Below are positions 16,001 through 22,250 of a stretch of 22,250 bases of DNA, piece by piece. How positions within the stretch are numbered: the first letter of the stretch is position 1; every line of letters starts with the position of its first letter. The notes below the pieces were generated by a model. The model was not told the origin of the DNA and ran no database searches. It worked only from the letters and a program-made list of their open reading frames with translations. This DNA is from a virus: the IMG/VR virus record IMGVR_UViG_3300028844_003739, positions 1-22,250 of that record, one strand, 5' to 3'. A program made the translations under genes and the position numbers.

Positions 16001-17092
16001 TTTATTTCAGTACCAATGGAGGACGAGGACATAGTGGGTGACCAAGAATTAGAAGATTTAGATTTTGAAGATATTCCGGAGTTTCAAGAAATACCAGCTC
16101 CAGTGAGTAGGACAAACCTCCCTGTAAACACCTCCACCGATGTAGATATAGAAGGTGATGTTGATTTAGAAGATTTAGATTTTGACGATATACCACCTTG
16201 GATACCACCACCCTATCCATCTACATTAGCTTTGAGAAGAGCTAAAACTGAGATAGAAAATCAACCAGAAAGAGTGCCTGATGTATCTCCACCTGGTCCT
16301 CCTTTATTAGATGTCGGTCCTGTGTTGGGTCCTGATGAGATAGATAAACTCATAGCAAATGCTATTACTAACGGAACCGCTGTAAATAATAATACTGATT
16401 TAGTAGAGTACCCACCTGAACCAGACCCAAGGGTAGAACCGGTTTTACCATCTCAACCAATAAGAAGAGGTGGTGATTATGGTAACCTAAATCCATTATC
16501 TTTACTTGACCAAATAAAGTCACAGAAGATTATTTATGTTCAACCAGCTCCTGAGCTAACCAATGAAACTGGAGAAGTTCAGAAACCACAAAGGTTTGAA
16601 GCACCACAAGTAGAAGAGCTTAACTTTGAAAGTCCTGTTGAGGCTACGATTGCTGTAAATGAAAATATTAAGAAAGAGTTACCAAAGGAGATAGTGGTTG
16701 CAACTCCACAAGAGTTGAACTTCATCGAAAAGAAATCTACATATAACTTCAGTCTTGACCATAATCGAATACTTTACAATCTAAGAGAGGATTGGAGACC
16801 TTTATACAAAAAAACTAATGGTAGTTTGACCGGTGCTAGATTTTCAGGTAAAGGTGAGGATAGGGTTGAGAATACATTGGTCAGAAGTGGACAACCAAAA
16901 GAGATAAGACAAGCTTATTGGGATGCTTATATAGAGGGAAAGAATGAAAGTGGTAAATCACAAACTAAATTTGTGGATAAGGATAATTTTACAATATTTC
17001 CTCCTGTACAACCAACAGGTGATTTATTAAGAAGAGAAAGAGATACTTATTGGTATGGGGAGTGGAATCCAGGATATACTCCACCATCATAG
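13091..17092 (+). CDS. Giant baseplate hub protein (gp27-like) with acidic/proline-rich C-terminal extension
   Basis: This gives 1333 residues against 391 for T4 gp27. Residues 85-240 (GIKSIECSYKGGFKAIRECTV, VGKTVVVDWGWVYGN, GGQITNFEYNLREDGGFDC in short blocks) and the region near 925-945 (LFDVTHKVDETGWKTEL) look like the barrel and closing strands of hub proteins of contractile tails. The middle has Asn/Lys-rich insertions. From about residue 945 to 1180 the chain is acidic and Pro-rich, with a tandem acidic motif (LEDLDFEDIP, LEDLDFDDIP). The last 150 residues form a new, aromatic-rich, recognisable but unassigned block (RILYNLREDWRPLYK, RRERDTYWYGEWNPGYTPP). There is no Shine-Dalgarno before ATG 13091, which lies 1 nt after the previous stop, so coupling is likely. 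No lysozyme motif was found. Hub assignment is moderately certain. Confidence 0.6.
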   Translation: MFTKFISKNIQEKMKAKERALARKVSSNNPNEHLSIKDMATRTPFVRMASNKSNVRHNKLIEGGLRDGNFENKQFGFSKAYDDGKFGGEIKPLPGIKSIECSYKGGFKAIRECTVSWVVPHIDMLNELTPHFFTVGKTVVVDWGWVYGNKKIDSQLVDTFIYFGNDVVTSRVNGQNVDNDIRNVLIDPNIFNNPQDLILKKDGDYDAIGGQITNFEYNLREDGGFDCVTKIIAMGNSLFKKPIDRGGNQAGLKISGKDAKSTPPDSLINCILNLENIVKFNVFKAKSSVNGEVANIYQVEQDIRNGYENLAPVQDAKGKKVSGYGIFADTIPKKTFGPTIPTKEINSANNKGRPDVIYTIRDHQRDIFVTWGWFEDNIVNRYISFEAGDTKDIKLTMRSIDSVLDNEGKPIPTKDLSEDIITEYEKKYDIDLENLSEYNEFVKRDSLIRNPPGMVPVNPFKFFIAEKSSTDFIDGSQQDLSIPLLSYMGVTILKYKSPKGLTSMEQFYSKFTTLGTNLKRFQSNTKIGFGKLRNIYVNIKEIQNAFGIRDANSKDTSSNNINPPGTIETAINNLLTNLNTNFHNVWDFELCVDPYNSTNIKVIDKSDTEEKNPQYTTYQENSNLVKDDGGGIFQFPAFKVGSFVKNQSLTFKIPDAQAITILYGSNKQKGDNDPEFANGQLDKLFRNDKTSEFDDAYLKNMKSSHQNSAGQNGVIKTNVGSEDVNPNTPISTADGFGLNINPKASKSWWKQWTPDVETSSNKTSGGNSKTEPEGYFEVIQTPNGPKIEFIGIKSRDKNPVMYSVNEKKELVLNPKIQYTLNSYLNSNSPVQQFDMSNLIPAELGLEIDGTGGIIPFDLIHTEYIEEKYKSELISYAYLSSDESREAGINEGPEQDGESELSDANIDIITSQPPKEELGPLTYFQLFDVTHKVDETGWKTELNSKMRINHIPRDDFVTFVKEEEAPPPERPFISVPMEDEDIVGDQELEDLDFEDIPEFQEIPAPVSRTNLPVNTSTDVDIEGDVDLEDLDFDDIPPWIPPPYPSTLALRRAKTEIENQPERVPDVSPPGPPLLDVGPVLGPDEIDKLIANAITNGTAVNNNTDLVEYPPEPDPRVEPVLPSQPIRRGGDYGNLNPLSLLDQIKSQKIIYVQPAPELTNETGEVQKPQRFEAPQVEELNFESPVEATIAVNENIKKELPKEIVVATPQELNFIEKKSTYNFSLDHNRILYNLREDWRPLYKKTNGSLTGARFSGKGEDRVENTLVRSGQPKEIRQAYWDAYIEGKNESGKSQTKFVDKDNFTIFPPVQPTGDLLRRERDTYWYGEWNPGYTPPS
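16049..16194 (+). repeat. Tandem acidic motif repeat in hub protein extension
   Basis: Two near-identical 29-nt blocks, 16049-16077 and 16166-16194, lie 117 nt (39 codons) apart in frame. They encode LEDLDFEDIP and LEDLDFDDIP inside a Pro/Asp/Glu-rich linker. The DNA similarity is high for this gene, so the duplication may be fairly recent or under strong constraint. Confidence 0.75.
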
Positions 17093-17102
17093 GAGATAAA
17101 GA

Positions 17103-17891
17103 ATGAGTGTTCAACTACAAGAATTTTTAGAAAAAAGAAGTAATAAGCTACCAAAAGTATCTCCTGCTATATCTGCTATACACGAAAATACGGACAGAGT
17201 AGAAAAGAATAAGGTTGCTAAAGAGAAAGAATTTTACTCTAAAAGAGGAAAGTATATTTCAAAAGGATCTCTTTATCATGTACACTATACAAAAGATTTA
17301 GAGGTTCATTATATGACTGGTGGAGAACACAACGAAAGAACTCAGTTGATATTTAGAAAGAGTATTTTTGATAGCGACTTTGATTACTACAATACTTTAA
17401 ACAAACAAGAGGTTGTACAATTAAAATCAACATCTAAACCACCAACCGAAGATGATTACAAGAATGGTACGATGACTAGATACTTTGCTAAAAAAGCTAA
17501 CGATACAAGGTCACCAGCATTCGAAGTTTCAGAAGATGATTTTGAATCATCACCTATGTACAACTTTGTATCATTACGCTGGTATATTAGAGGAAATAAG
17601 ATTAGGGTTACCAAATCAAATCAGAGAGAGATAACAGTTGCTTCAATAAAGATATCTAACATTGGTAAGCTGCTACCTATTCTACAATACTATCGTTCAG
17701 ATTCTAAAGTTGGTGTTAGACAATCGATAATCGATAGGTTAGGAATTACAGGTCAACAAGGTGATGCACAACAAGAAACTACCACAACAACACAAACAAC
17801 AAATCCAAAAACTACTAACACACAACAAAGTGCACCATCTGGTCCTCCACCAGGAGTAATGGCAGGTGGAGCTGGTGGTGGTTCATATTAA
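17103..17891 (+). CDS. Putative virion structural protein with Thr/Gln linker and glycine-rich tail
   Basis: This encodes 262 residues. The N-terminal helix region (about 1-50) is charged. Residues 50-215 form a mixed domain (GKYISKGSLYHVHYTKDLEVHYMTGGEHN in part, SPMYNFVSLRWYIRGNKIRVTKS, TVASIKISNIGKLLPILQYY). The last 45 residues are low complexity: a Thr/Gln/Asn run, then SGPPPGVMAGGAGGGSY. A flexible linker and Gly-rich tip suggest an exposed virion part, which is inference. The start is backed by AGGAG overlapping the hub stop codon. It closes the baseplate block before thyX. I do not recognise a T4 counterpart; I associate the folded domain with conserved proteins of marine myoviruses. 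Confidence 0.7.
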   Translation: MSVQLQEFLEKRSNKLPKVSPAISAIHENTDRVEKNKVAKEKEFYSKRGKYISKGSLYHVHYTKDLEVHYMTGGEHNERTQLIFRKSIFDSDFDYYNTLNKQEVVQLKSTSKPPTEDDYKNGTMTRYFAKKANDTRSPAFEVSEDDFESSPMYNFVSLRWYIRGNKIRVTKSNQREITVASIKISNIGKLLPILQYYRSDSKVGVRQSIIDRLGITGQQGDAQQETTTTTQTTNPKTTNTQQSAPSGPPPGVMAGGAGGGSY

Positions 17892-17915
17892 TTTACATTT
17901 TGGGTTATCTATATA

Positions 17916-17925
17916 ATACTTATAT
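17916..17925 (+). promoter_or_regulatory. Candidate promoter element ATACTTATAT before thyX
   Basis: The same 10-mer as at 3474-3483 lies in the 51-nt gap before thyX, 17 nt upstream of its ATG. The spacing is shorter than at the other sites, leaving a leader of only about 10 nt if it acts as a -10 element. Confidence 0.4.
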
Positions 17926-17942
17926 ACAAATAGAGGTTACAT

Positions 17943-18644
17943 ATGAAAAGTAAAGTTTTAGACAAAGGCTTTATTGAGGTTATTGATTCGTTAGGAAACG
18001 ATTTAACAGTCGTCAATTCAGCTAGAGTATCATTCGGTAAAAGAAAAACAAAGTTCGATAAGTCAGACGAAAGACTTGTTCGTTATCTTGCTAAACATAA
18101 ACACTATTCTCCATTCAGGCATTTACAAGTTCAGTTCCATCTAAAGGCACCTGAATTTGTAATGAGACAATGGTATAAGCATGTAGTTGGAATAGAGACA
18201 ACATCCAACTCATCTACCAAAGACCATGCTTGGAATGAGATTAGTGGTAGGTATGTTGAGTATGATGAGTTTTACGAACCAACCATTTACAGAAAACAAT
18301 CTGATGATAACAAACAAGCATCGGAAGGTCAGTTCGAAGGTCAATCCGAAATAGCAATAGCTGCTAATTGGAAACAAGCACATAGTATGACTTTGACTGC
18401 TTACAAAAATATGATAGATGCTGGTATGGCTAAAGAACAAGCTCGTTGTATATTACCACTTACATTATACACAGAGGTATATTGGACAGCTTCCTTTCAG
18501 GCCGTAATGAATTTTATTGAGTTGAGAAACGAAAAGACTGCACAGATAGAGATACAAGATTATGCTAAGGTTCTATTAGATTTAATGTTAGAGGTTTATC
18601 CGATGACAACTAAACTATGGGCTGAGGCACACGATTGGTTATAG
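17943..18644 (+). CDS. thyX: Flavin-dependent thymidylate synthase ThyX, variant signature
   Basis: This enzyme makes dTMP from dUMP using FAD, NAD(P)H and methylenetetrahydrofolate. At 233 residues it has normal family length. Family features seen: NSARVSFGKRK near residues 25-35, HYSPFRHLQVQFHLKAP (54-70, in parts), FVMRQW, NEISGRY (98-104), and the C-terminal ARCILPLTLYTEVYW with FIELRNEKTAQIEIQDYA. The usual RHRxxSxNxxSxRY signature is altered: RHR becomes KHV (79-81), the following Ser position is Ile, and about 12 residues are inserted before NE-x-S-x-RY. The enzyme may still be active because the second half and C-terminal Arg/Gln motif are intact. GAGG precedes ATG 17943. The end overlaps the polymerase start. 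Confidence 0.92.
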   Translation: MKSKVLDKGFIEVIDSLGNDLTVVNSARVSFGKRKTKFDKSDERLVRYLAKHKHYSPFRHLQVQFHLKAPEFVMRQWYKHVVGIETTSNSSTKDHAWNEISGRYVEYDEFYEPTIYRKQSDDNKQASEGQFEGQSEIAIAANWKQAHSMTLTAYKNMIDAGMAKEQARCILPLTLYTEVYWTASFQAVMNFIELRNEKTAQIEIQDYAKVLLDLMLEVYPMTTKLWAEAHDWL

Positions 18645-19939
18645 TAGAAACAAAGAAAGAGTATAAAAAGTTTGCTAGGGTATTCAGTAAAGTAGATTCC
18701 ATAGTTATACCAATCGAATGTGATTTTAATAAACATCCAAGAAGTACTAGATTGTGTATACTCTATGTAAAAACTATGGATAAAGATTCTAAAGAATACA
18801 TCTTACCATTTAGACATTCAGATACTCTTAACTTAGAAGAGCATATCATTGATAGTCTTTGGACTCCCAAAAATGTTTACACTCACGATAAGAAGAAGCT
18901 ACTACATTTCTTTGATTGGAAGAACACACATGATGTACAGATGAATCATTACTTAGAAAAGAACGAACCATTGTCCATAGATAATATATTAACAAATGCA
19001 CATGAATACTTTTATAGAAAGTATTATGGTAAGTCTAATATAAATTGTGTGATACCAATCATGAAGCATTTAGAATGGTGTAGGAATGTGGTAGAGGTTC
19101 TAAAGGTAGCTGGTATCATTGGACTGAAAGAAACTCAATCGGTGTATAACATTTATAATGAGGATGTATTGGAGAACCTACAAAAGATAGAATCAAATGG
19201 ATTACAGACTGTAGATGGTATGGTATATTCAGAGTATAATCCTTACACCGCTACAGGCCGCCCATCAAATAGATTCGGTGGTTTAAACTTTGCTGCTCTT
19301 AATAAAAAGGACGGTAGTAGAAAGAAGTTTGTAAGTAGATATGGTAAAGAGGGAATGTTGGTAGAGATGGATTATGATGCTTATCATCTAAGATTGATCG
19401 GTGAGGTGGTAGACTATCAGTTTCCAAAAGGTTCGGTACATAATCATATGGCTAAATTATATGATACCGATTATGACGAAGCAAAGTCTTTATCATTTCA
19501 ATTTTTGTATGGTCATATACCTGATGAGGTGATAAAAAGTAATCCATTTTTTGCTAAAGTTCAAGTATATATAGATGAGGTTTGGAGTCAATATAAATCA
19601 ATGAATTTCATAGAATCTGATATTTATAATAAGAGAATATATAAGAAAAATCTGTCTGATATGAACAAAAATAAGGTATTTAACTATCTTATACAGTTGA
19701 TGGAAACAGAGAATAATATGAAGATACTAACAGAGCTTCTACCTAAAATAAATGGTTATAAAAGTAAATTAGTTCTGTATAGTTATGATTCATTTTTATT
19801 TGACTTTTACCTGCCAGATGGATTAGATTTTCTACAGAAGGTAAAAGGTATTATTGAACAAAAAGGTAAGTTTCCAGCCAAGGTTGGTAAAGGGTGGAAC
19901 TACCATGAAATGGAAGATATAACGAGGAAGTTTAAATGA
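18635..19939 (+). CDS. Compact family-A DNA polymerase with decayed exonuclease domain
   Basis: This encodes 434 residues, starting at TTG 18635 with GAGG 7 nt upstream and overlapping thyX by 10 nt; the next Met (residue 48) would remove part of the N-terminal domain. Residues 20-105 resemble a DEDD 3'-5' exonuclease, but the first motif reads IPIECD instead of DxE and the second lacks its Asp, so it is probably inactive. Palm motifs are present: TATGRPSNR (205-213); motif A EMDYDAYHLR with Asp246; motif B AKSLSFQFLYG with Lys284, Phe288 and Tyr292; motif C YSYDSFLF with Asp385. Both catalytic Asp are kept. Odd points are His in place of the motif A Glu, no motif B Arg, and Tyr for the motif C His. 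It may be a phage replicase or an auxiliary polymerase. The end overlaps the next gene (ATGA). Confidence 0.85.
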   Translation: MVIVETKKEYKKFARVFSKVDSIVIPIECDFNKHPRSTRLCILYVKTMDKDSKEYILPFRHSDTLNLEEHIIDSLWTPKNVYTHDKKKLLHFFDWKNTHDVQMNHYLEKNEPLSIDNILTNAHEYFYRKYYGKSNINCVIPIMKHLEWCRNVVEVLKVAGIIGLKETQSVYNIYNEDVLENLQKIESNGLQTVDGMVYSEYNPYTATGRPSNRFGGLNFAALNKKDGSRKKFVSRYGKEGMLVEMDYDAYHLRLIGEVVDYQFPKGSVHNHMAKLYDTDYDEAKSLSFQFLYGHIPDEVIKSNPFFAKVQVYIDEVWSQYKSMNFIESDIYNKRIYKKNLSDMNKNKVFNYLIQLMETENNMKILTELLPKINGYKSKLVLYSYDSFLFDFYLPDGLDFLQKVKGIIEQKGKFPAKVGKGWNYHEMEDITRKFK

Positions 19940-21894
19940 TTACAGATTTAAATGAAATATTAGTAGAGTGGTCTTATCGTACAAGCGATGGTAAGCCAGA
20001 TGTAAAGAATAGTGCTAAGTTGATAATATTAGAGTCAGTACTGAATGACTTTGGTTGGAGTAAGGAAGCTAGGGCTGAGTTGTTAAATACGTTGATGGTG
20101 GAAATAGATTTTAAGAATCAAGCTGCTTTTGACGCTTACAATAAAAAGCATAAGATGAGAAAGACAACTAAGGTTACGATAGGTGATGAAGAAACGACAG
20201 TAGGTGATGCTGAAGGAGATGGTAAAGGAGAACCTAAAGATGAAAAACCAGAAGATAAAAAAGTTAAAAAACTAAATCAAGAAAAAGCAAACAACGCAAC
20301 AAGTGAATTTAATGAAGGACAATTATCAGAAGATGGTGTTTCTGATGAGGAATTTGAAAACAACCCAATAATTCAGAAAGTCGGAGATGAAATATCTATT
20401 GATGAATTAGAAAAACATTTACCTAAACCACTACCATTTCCTAAAAAATATTTAAAAGTTTTGCATAGAATGTTGAATACTAAAAAAACTGGTGGTGTAA
20501 AGATAAGCGACTTTACAGATTCAGCTGGTGGTGGGACTATATCATCTACAGCCGGTGAGATTATGACTATGATGATTACATCCATTGACGATGATAATGA
20601 AGCAAATGCTTTATTAGATAAACTTGATGAACATACTAAAAATAAAAATAACAAAGGTGGTATAATCGATAAGAGTTGGGTAAAGTCTGCTAAAGAGGTT
20701 AGGAAAAATATTAGAAAAAGGTATGACAATCAATTTGGTGAGGGTAATTGGAAGTTCAAAAATGCTGCTTGGGATATAGAAAATGAAGTAGAGGCTTTGG
20801 GTATGGAAGATTACAAAAGAGATAAAGGGTTTAGTACCGATGTTTATTTTACTGTTGAAGTTGATGGTGAGACTTTAATAGATGAAGTTTCTTTGAAAAA
20901 AGATAAGTTAGCTAACTTACTAAATGCTACTACAGGAAGAGTTCCTGATATTATTGTAAGAGGAAAAGCTAGTTCAGAAGATTTACAAGAATATGATAAA
21001 TTGGTTACGGTAGTGGATAGCTTAAAGGGGGTAAAAGGTTCTGATGCAAAAAGAAAAAGAGATGAAGCAAATAAAAGGATAAAAGAAATTCAGAATAAAT
21101 ATAACGCTGGTGTTCCTGATAATGTTGATGTCGAGAAAGTAAAAAGAAAACAAGCACAGCTTCATCGTGAATCACTAAAAGAAAACAATGACGAGATAAA
21201 AGATGCTGTAAATAATTTTAATTCAATGAGTGAAGAAGAACAGTTACGAGTACTAGAAAGTGTCAGAAAAAAATTAAATCAAAAACCAGGTTGGGCTGAA
21301 GCTAATTTAGAAAAGATAAAAAAGTTATTGTCAGATACACCAGATGGGGAACTTAGTTTAGATGTTGTAAAACAGATGATGGGTGGAAAAGGAGACTTGA
21401 GGTCAGTTCAGAAAAACTCTATGATTTTACAATCAATAGCAGCTGAACAAAATCCAGATGGTGGTAGTTCTAAAGCTATTGGTGGGATAATAAGTAACTC
21501 TCATGACCATGCTAAAGCAGTTGCTGACCATTTGCTTAGTGACGATTCTGCTAAACAAGGATTGTTAAAATCTATTAGAGAGGACTTTCCTTTGAAATCT
21601 CTGATGAGAGGTGAAGAGAATATGGCGCTCGGAGATTTGAGTGCTGACCAGCAAACTCTTAGAGATATTTTTGGAGTAAGTTCATTTGAAGAAGTAGAAG
21701 AGAATCTAAAAGTTAGAGATGAACCACCACCCTCTTCAATAATATACTCTGTAGATGGTGGAGAAGATATAGAAGTCGCTGTAATAAACACTAGACCTGA
21801 TGGAATAGGATATGGGACTAATTGGAAATTAGAAATGAAGTTGCATCCAGAGTTAGCCAATAGAATGGAAGCATTAAAGGATGTGGATAGATAA
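19936..21894 (+). CDS. 652-residue conserved phage protein with possible PD-(D/E)xK-like domain
   Basis: The N-terminal module (about 1-55; LNEILVEWSYRTSDGKPDVK, then LESVLNDFGW) is of a type I associate with proteins of marine T4-like phages. A charged linker (80-140) follows. Residues 150-235 are helical (LEKHLPKPLPFPKKYLKVL, STAGEIMTMM). Residues 275-335 hold WDIENEVEALGM, KGFSTDVYFTV and DEVSLKKDKLANLLN. The Asp302 ... Glu317-x-Ser-Leu-Lys321 arrangement across a beta hairpin resembles restriction-endonuclease-like folds, which is a hypothesis only. The C-terminal half is helical and charged. ATG overlaps the polymerase stop, indicating coupling with a replication gene; a virion role is the alternative. 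Confidence 0.7.
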   Translation: MITDLNEILVEWSYRTSDGKPDVKNSAKLIILESVLNDFGWSKEARAELLNTLMVEIDFKNQAAFDAYNKKHKMRKTTKVTIGDEETTVGDAEGDGKGEPKDEKPEDKKVKKLNQEKANNATSEFNEGQLSEDGVSDEEFENNPIIQKVGDEISIDELEKHLPKPLPFPKKYLKVLHRMLNTKKTGGVKISDFTDSAGGGTISSTAGEIMTMMITSIDDDNEANALLDKLDEHTKNKNNKGGIIDKSWVKSAKEVRKNIRKRYDNQFGEGNWKFKNAAWDIENEVEALGMEDYKRDKGFSTDVYFTVEVDGETLIDEVSLKKDKLANLLNATTGRVPDIIVRGKASSEDLQEYDKLVTVVDSLKGVKGSDAKRKRDEANKRIKEIQNKYNAGVPDNVDVEKVKRKQAQLHRESLKENNDEIKDAVNNFNSMSEEEQLRVLESVRKKLNQKPGWAEANLEKIKKLLSDTPDGELSLDVVKQMMGGKGDLRSVQKNSMILQSIAAEQNPDGGSSKAIGGIISNSHDHAKAVADHLLSDDSAKQGLLKSIREDFPLKSLMRGEENMALGDLSADQQTLRDIFGVSSFEEVEENLKVRDEPPPSSIIYSVDGGEDIEVAVINTRPDGIGYGTNWKLEMKLHPELANRMEALKDVDR

Positions 21895-22250
21895 TGAAAA
21901 CTCAGCTACTCTGCACATTCACTCAAAAAGAAAATCTAAACGATATTCTTGACCTAATCATCTTATGTAATGATATACTCTACGATAAGATATATGTATT
22001 CCAGAATGGTAAAGACCACAACCAACTAATCTGTACTTACAATGTTGAGTACGATGCTGATAATCATCCTGATGATATTCCAAATACCATCTCATTACAT
22101 AGAAAAAAACAAAGCAACACACTCTACACAATCAACGCACTCAACGAAGTTATCAGAGAACTAAATGGTGGTGTGCTTGATAAAAGATTTCCTATACCTT
22201 GGGATGACTACTATAATAGTTTACTGTTAACAAATGAAGACGGACTAAAT
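21894..22250 (+). CDS. Conserved phage hypothetical protein (3' end outside window)
   Basis: ATG at 21894 overlaps the preceding stop as TAATG, and the frame stays open to the window end (119 residues seen). It begins MKTQLLCTFTQKENLNDILD and contains DKIYVFQN, LICTYNVEYD, NTISLHRKKQSNTLYTINALN and a late LLLTNEDGLN. I recall similar small proteins in many marine T4-like phages, with the ISLHRKK-x-x-NTLYTINALN segment as hallmark, but no known function. No membrane segment or catalytic motif is evident. Most of the protein is probably present. Confidence 0.75.
   Translation, partial: MKTQLLCTFTQKENLNDILDLIILCNDILYDKIYVFQNGKDHNQLICTYNVEYDADNHPDDIPNTISLHRKKQSNTLYTINALNEVIRELNGGVLDKRFPIPWDDYYNSLLLTNEDGLN

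Noticed and set aside
13091-17092. Lysozyme or peptidase domain in the giant hub protein (gp5-like)
   Set aside because: No glycosidase or peptidase motif could be identified by eye in the middle or C-terminal parts.
19936-21894. Calling the 652-residue protein a definite nuclease
   Set aside because: Only a loose D ... E-x-S-L-K layout is visible; the spacing is not the classical ExK, so it is kept as a hypothesis.
1-22250. tRNA genes or integrase/attachment sites
   Set aside because: No cloverleaf-like sequence, integrase motif or flanking direct repeat was recognised in any gap; all gaps are short and AT-rich.

Overview
This window is a segment of a tailed bacteriophage genome with a contractile (myovirus, T4-like) tail. 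It is AT-rich, roughly one third G+C by eye. All convincing genes lie on the + strand and are tightly packed. Most have an AGGAG-type ribosome binding site, so the host uses canonical Shine-Dalgarno initiation. The mix of T4-type tail proteins, a flavin-dependent thymidylate synthase and a compact family-A DNA polymerase resembles uncultured marine T4-like phages. That placement is inference from recalled family features, not a database result.

Layout. (1) 1-3458: a very long repetitive tail fibre, cut off by the left window edge. It is built of YadA-head-like beta-roll repeats and ends in a peptidase S74 intramolecular chaperone. The reading frame breaks at about 2145-2160. (2) 3525-7061: a small coiled-coil protein, the tail sheath (gp18-like) and the tail tube (gp19-like), with a clear intrinsic terminator between sheath and tube. 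(3) 7071-10170: a two-helix membrane protein (holin-like), a gp26-like baseplate protein, a small tail-assembly-chaperone-like ORF entered from TTG or by frameshift, a 55-residue basic protein, and the tape measure protein, split into two frames at about 8951-8960. (4) 10181-17891: baseplate genes, namely a gp48/gp54-like tube-junction protein, a LysM gp53-like wedge protein, a giant 1333-residue gp27-like hub protein with a proline/acidic extension, and a structural protein with a glycine-rich tail. (5) 17943-19939: a nucleotide and replication island, variant thyX overlapping a compact polA-like gene. (6) 19936-22250: a 652-residue conserved phage protein with a possible nuclease-like fold, and the start of a conserved phage hypothetical.

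How it works together. The tape measure fixes tail length, the hub, LysM and junction proteins form the baseplate core on which tube and sheath polymerise, and the fibre makes host contact. Five intergenic gaps carry a shared AT-rich element close to ATAYTTAT, a candidate phage late promoter. ThyX would supply dTMP for an AT-rich genome, and the polymerase immediately downstream is translationally coupled to it.

Most worth checking: the compact polymerase with a decayed exonuclease domain, the ThyX with a rewritten signature motif, the two frameshifted structural genes, the shared promoter-like element, and the SLKK-motif protein. No RNA genes, CRISPR arrays, insertion sequences or attachment sites were seen. 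No stretch longer than 300 bases lacks a gene.
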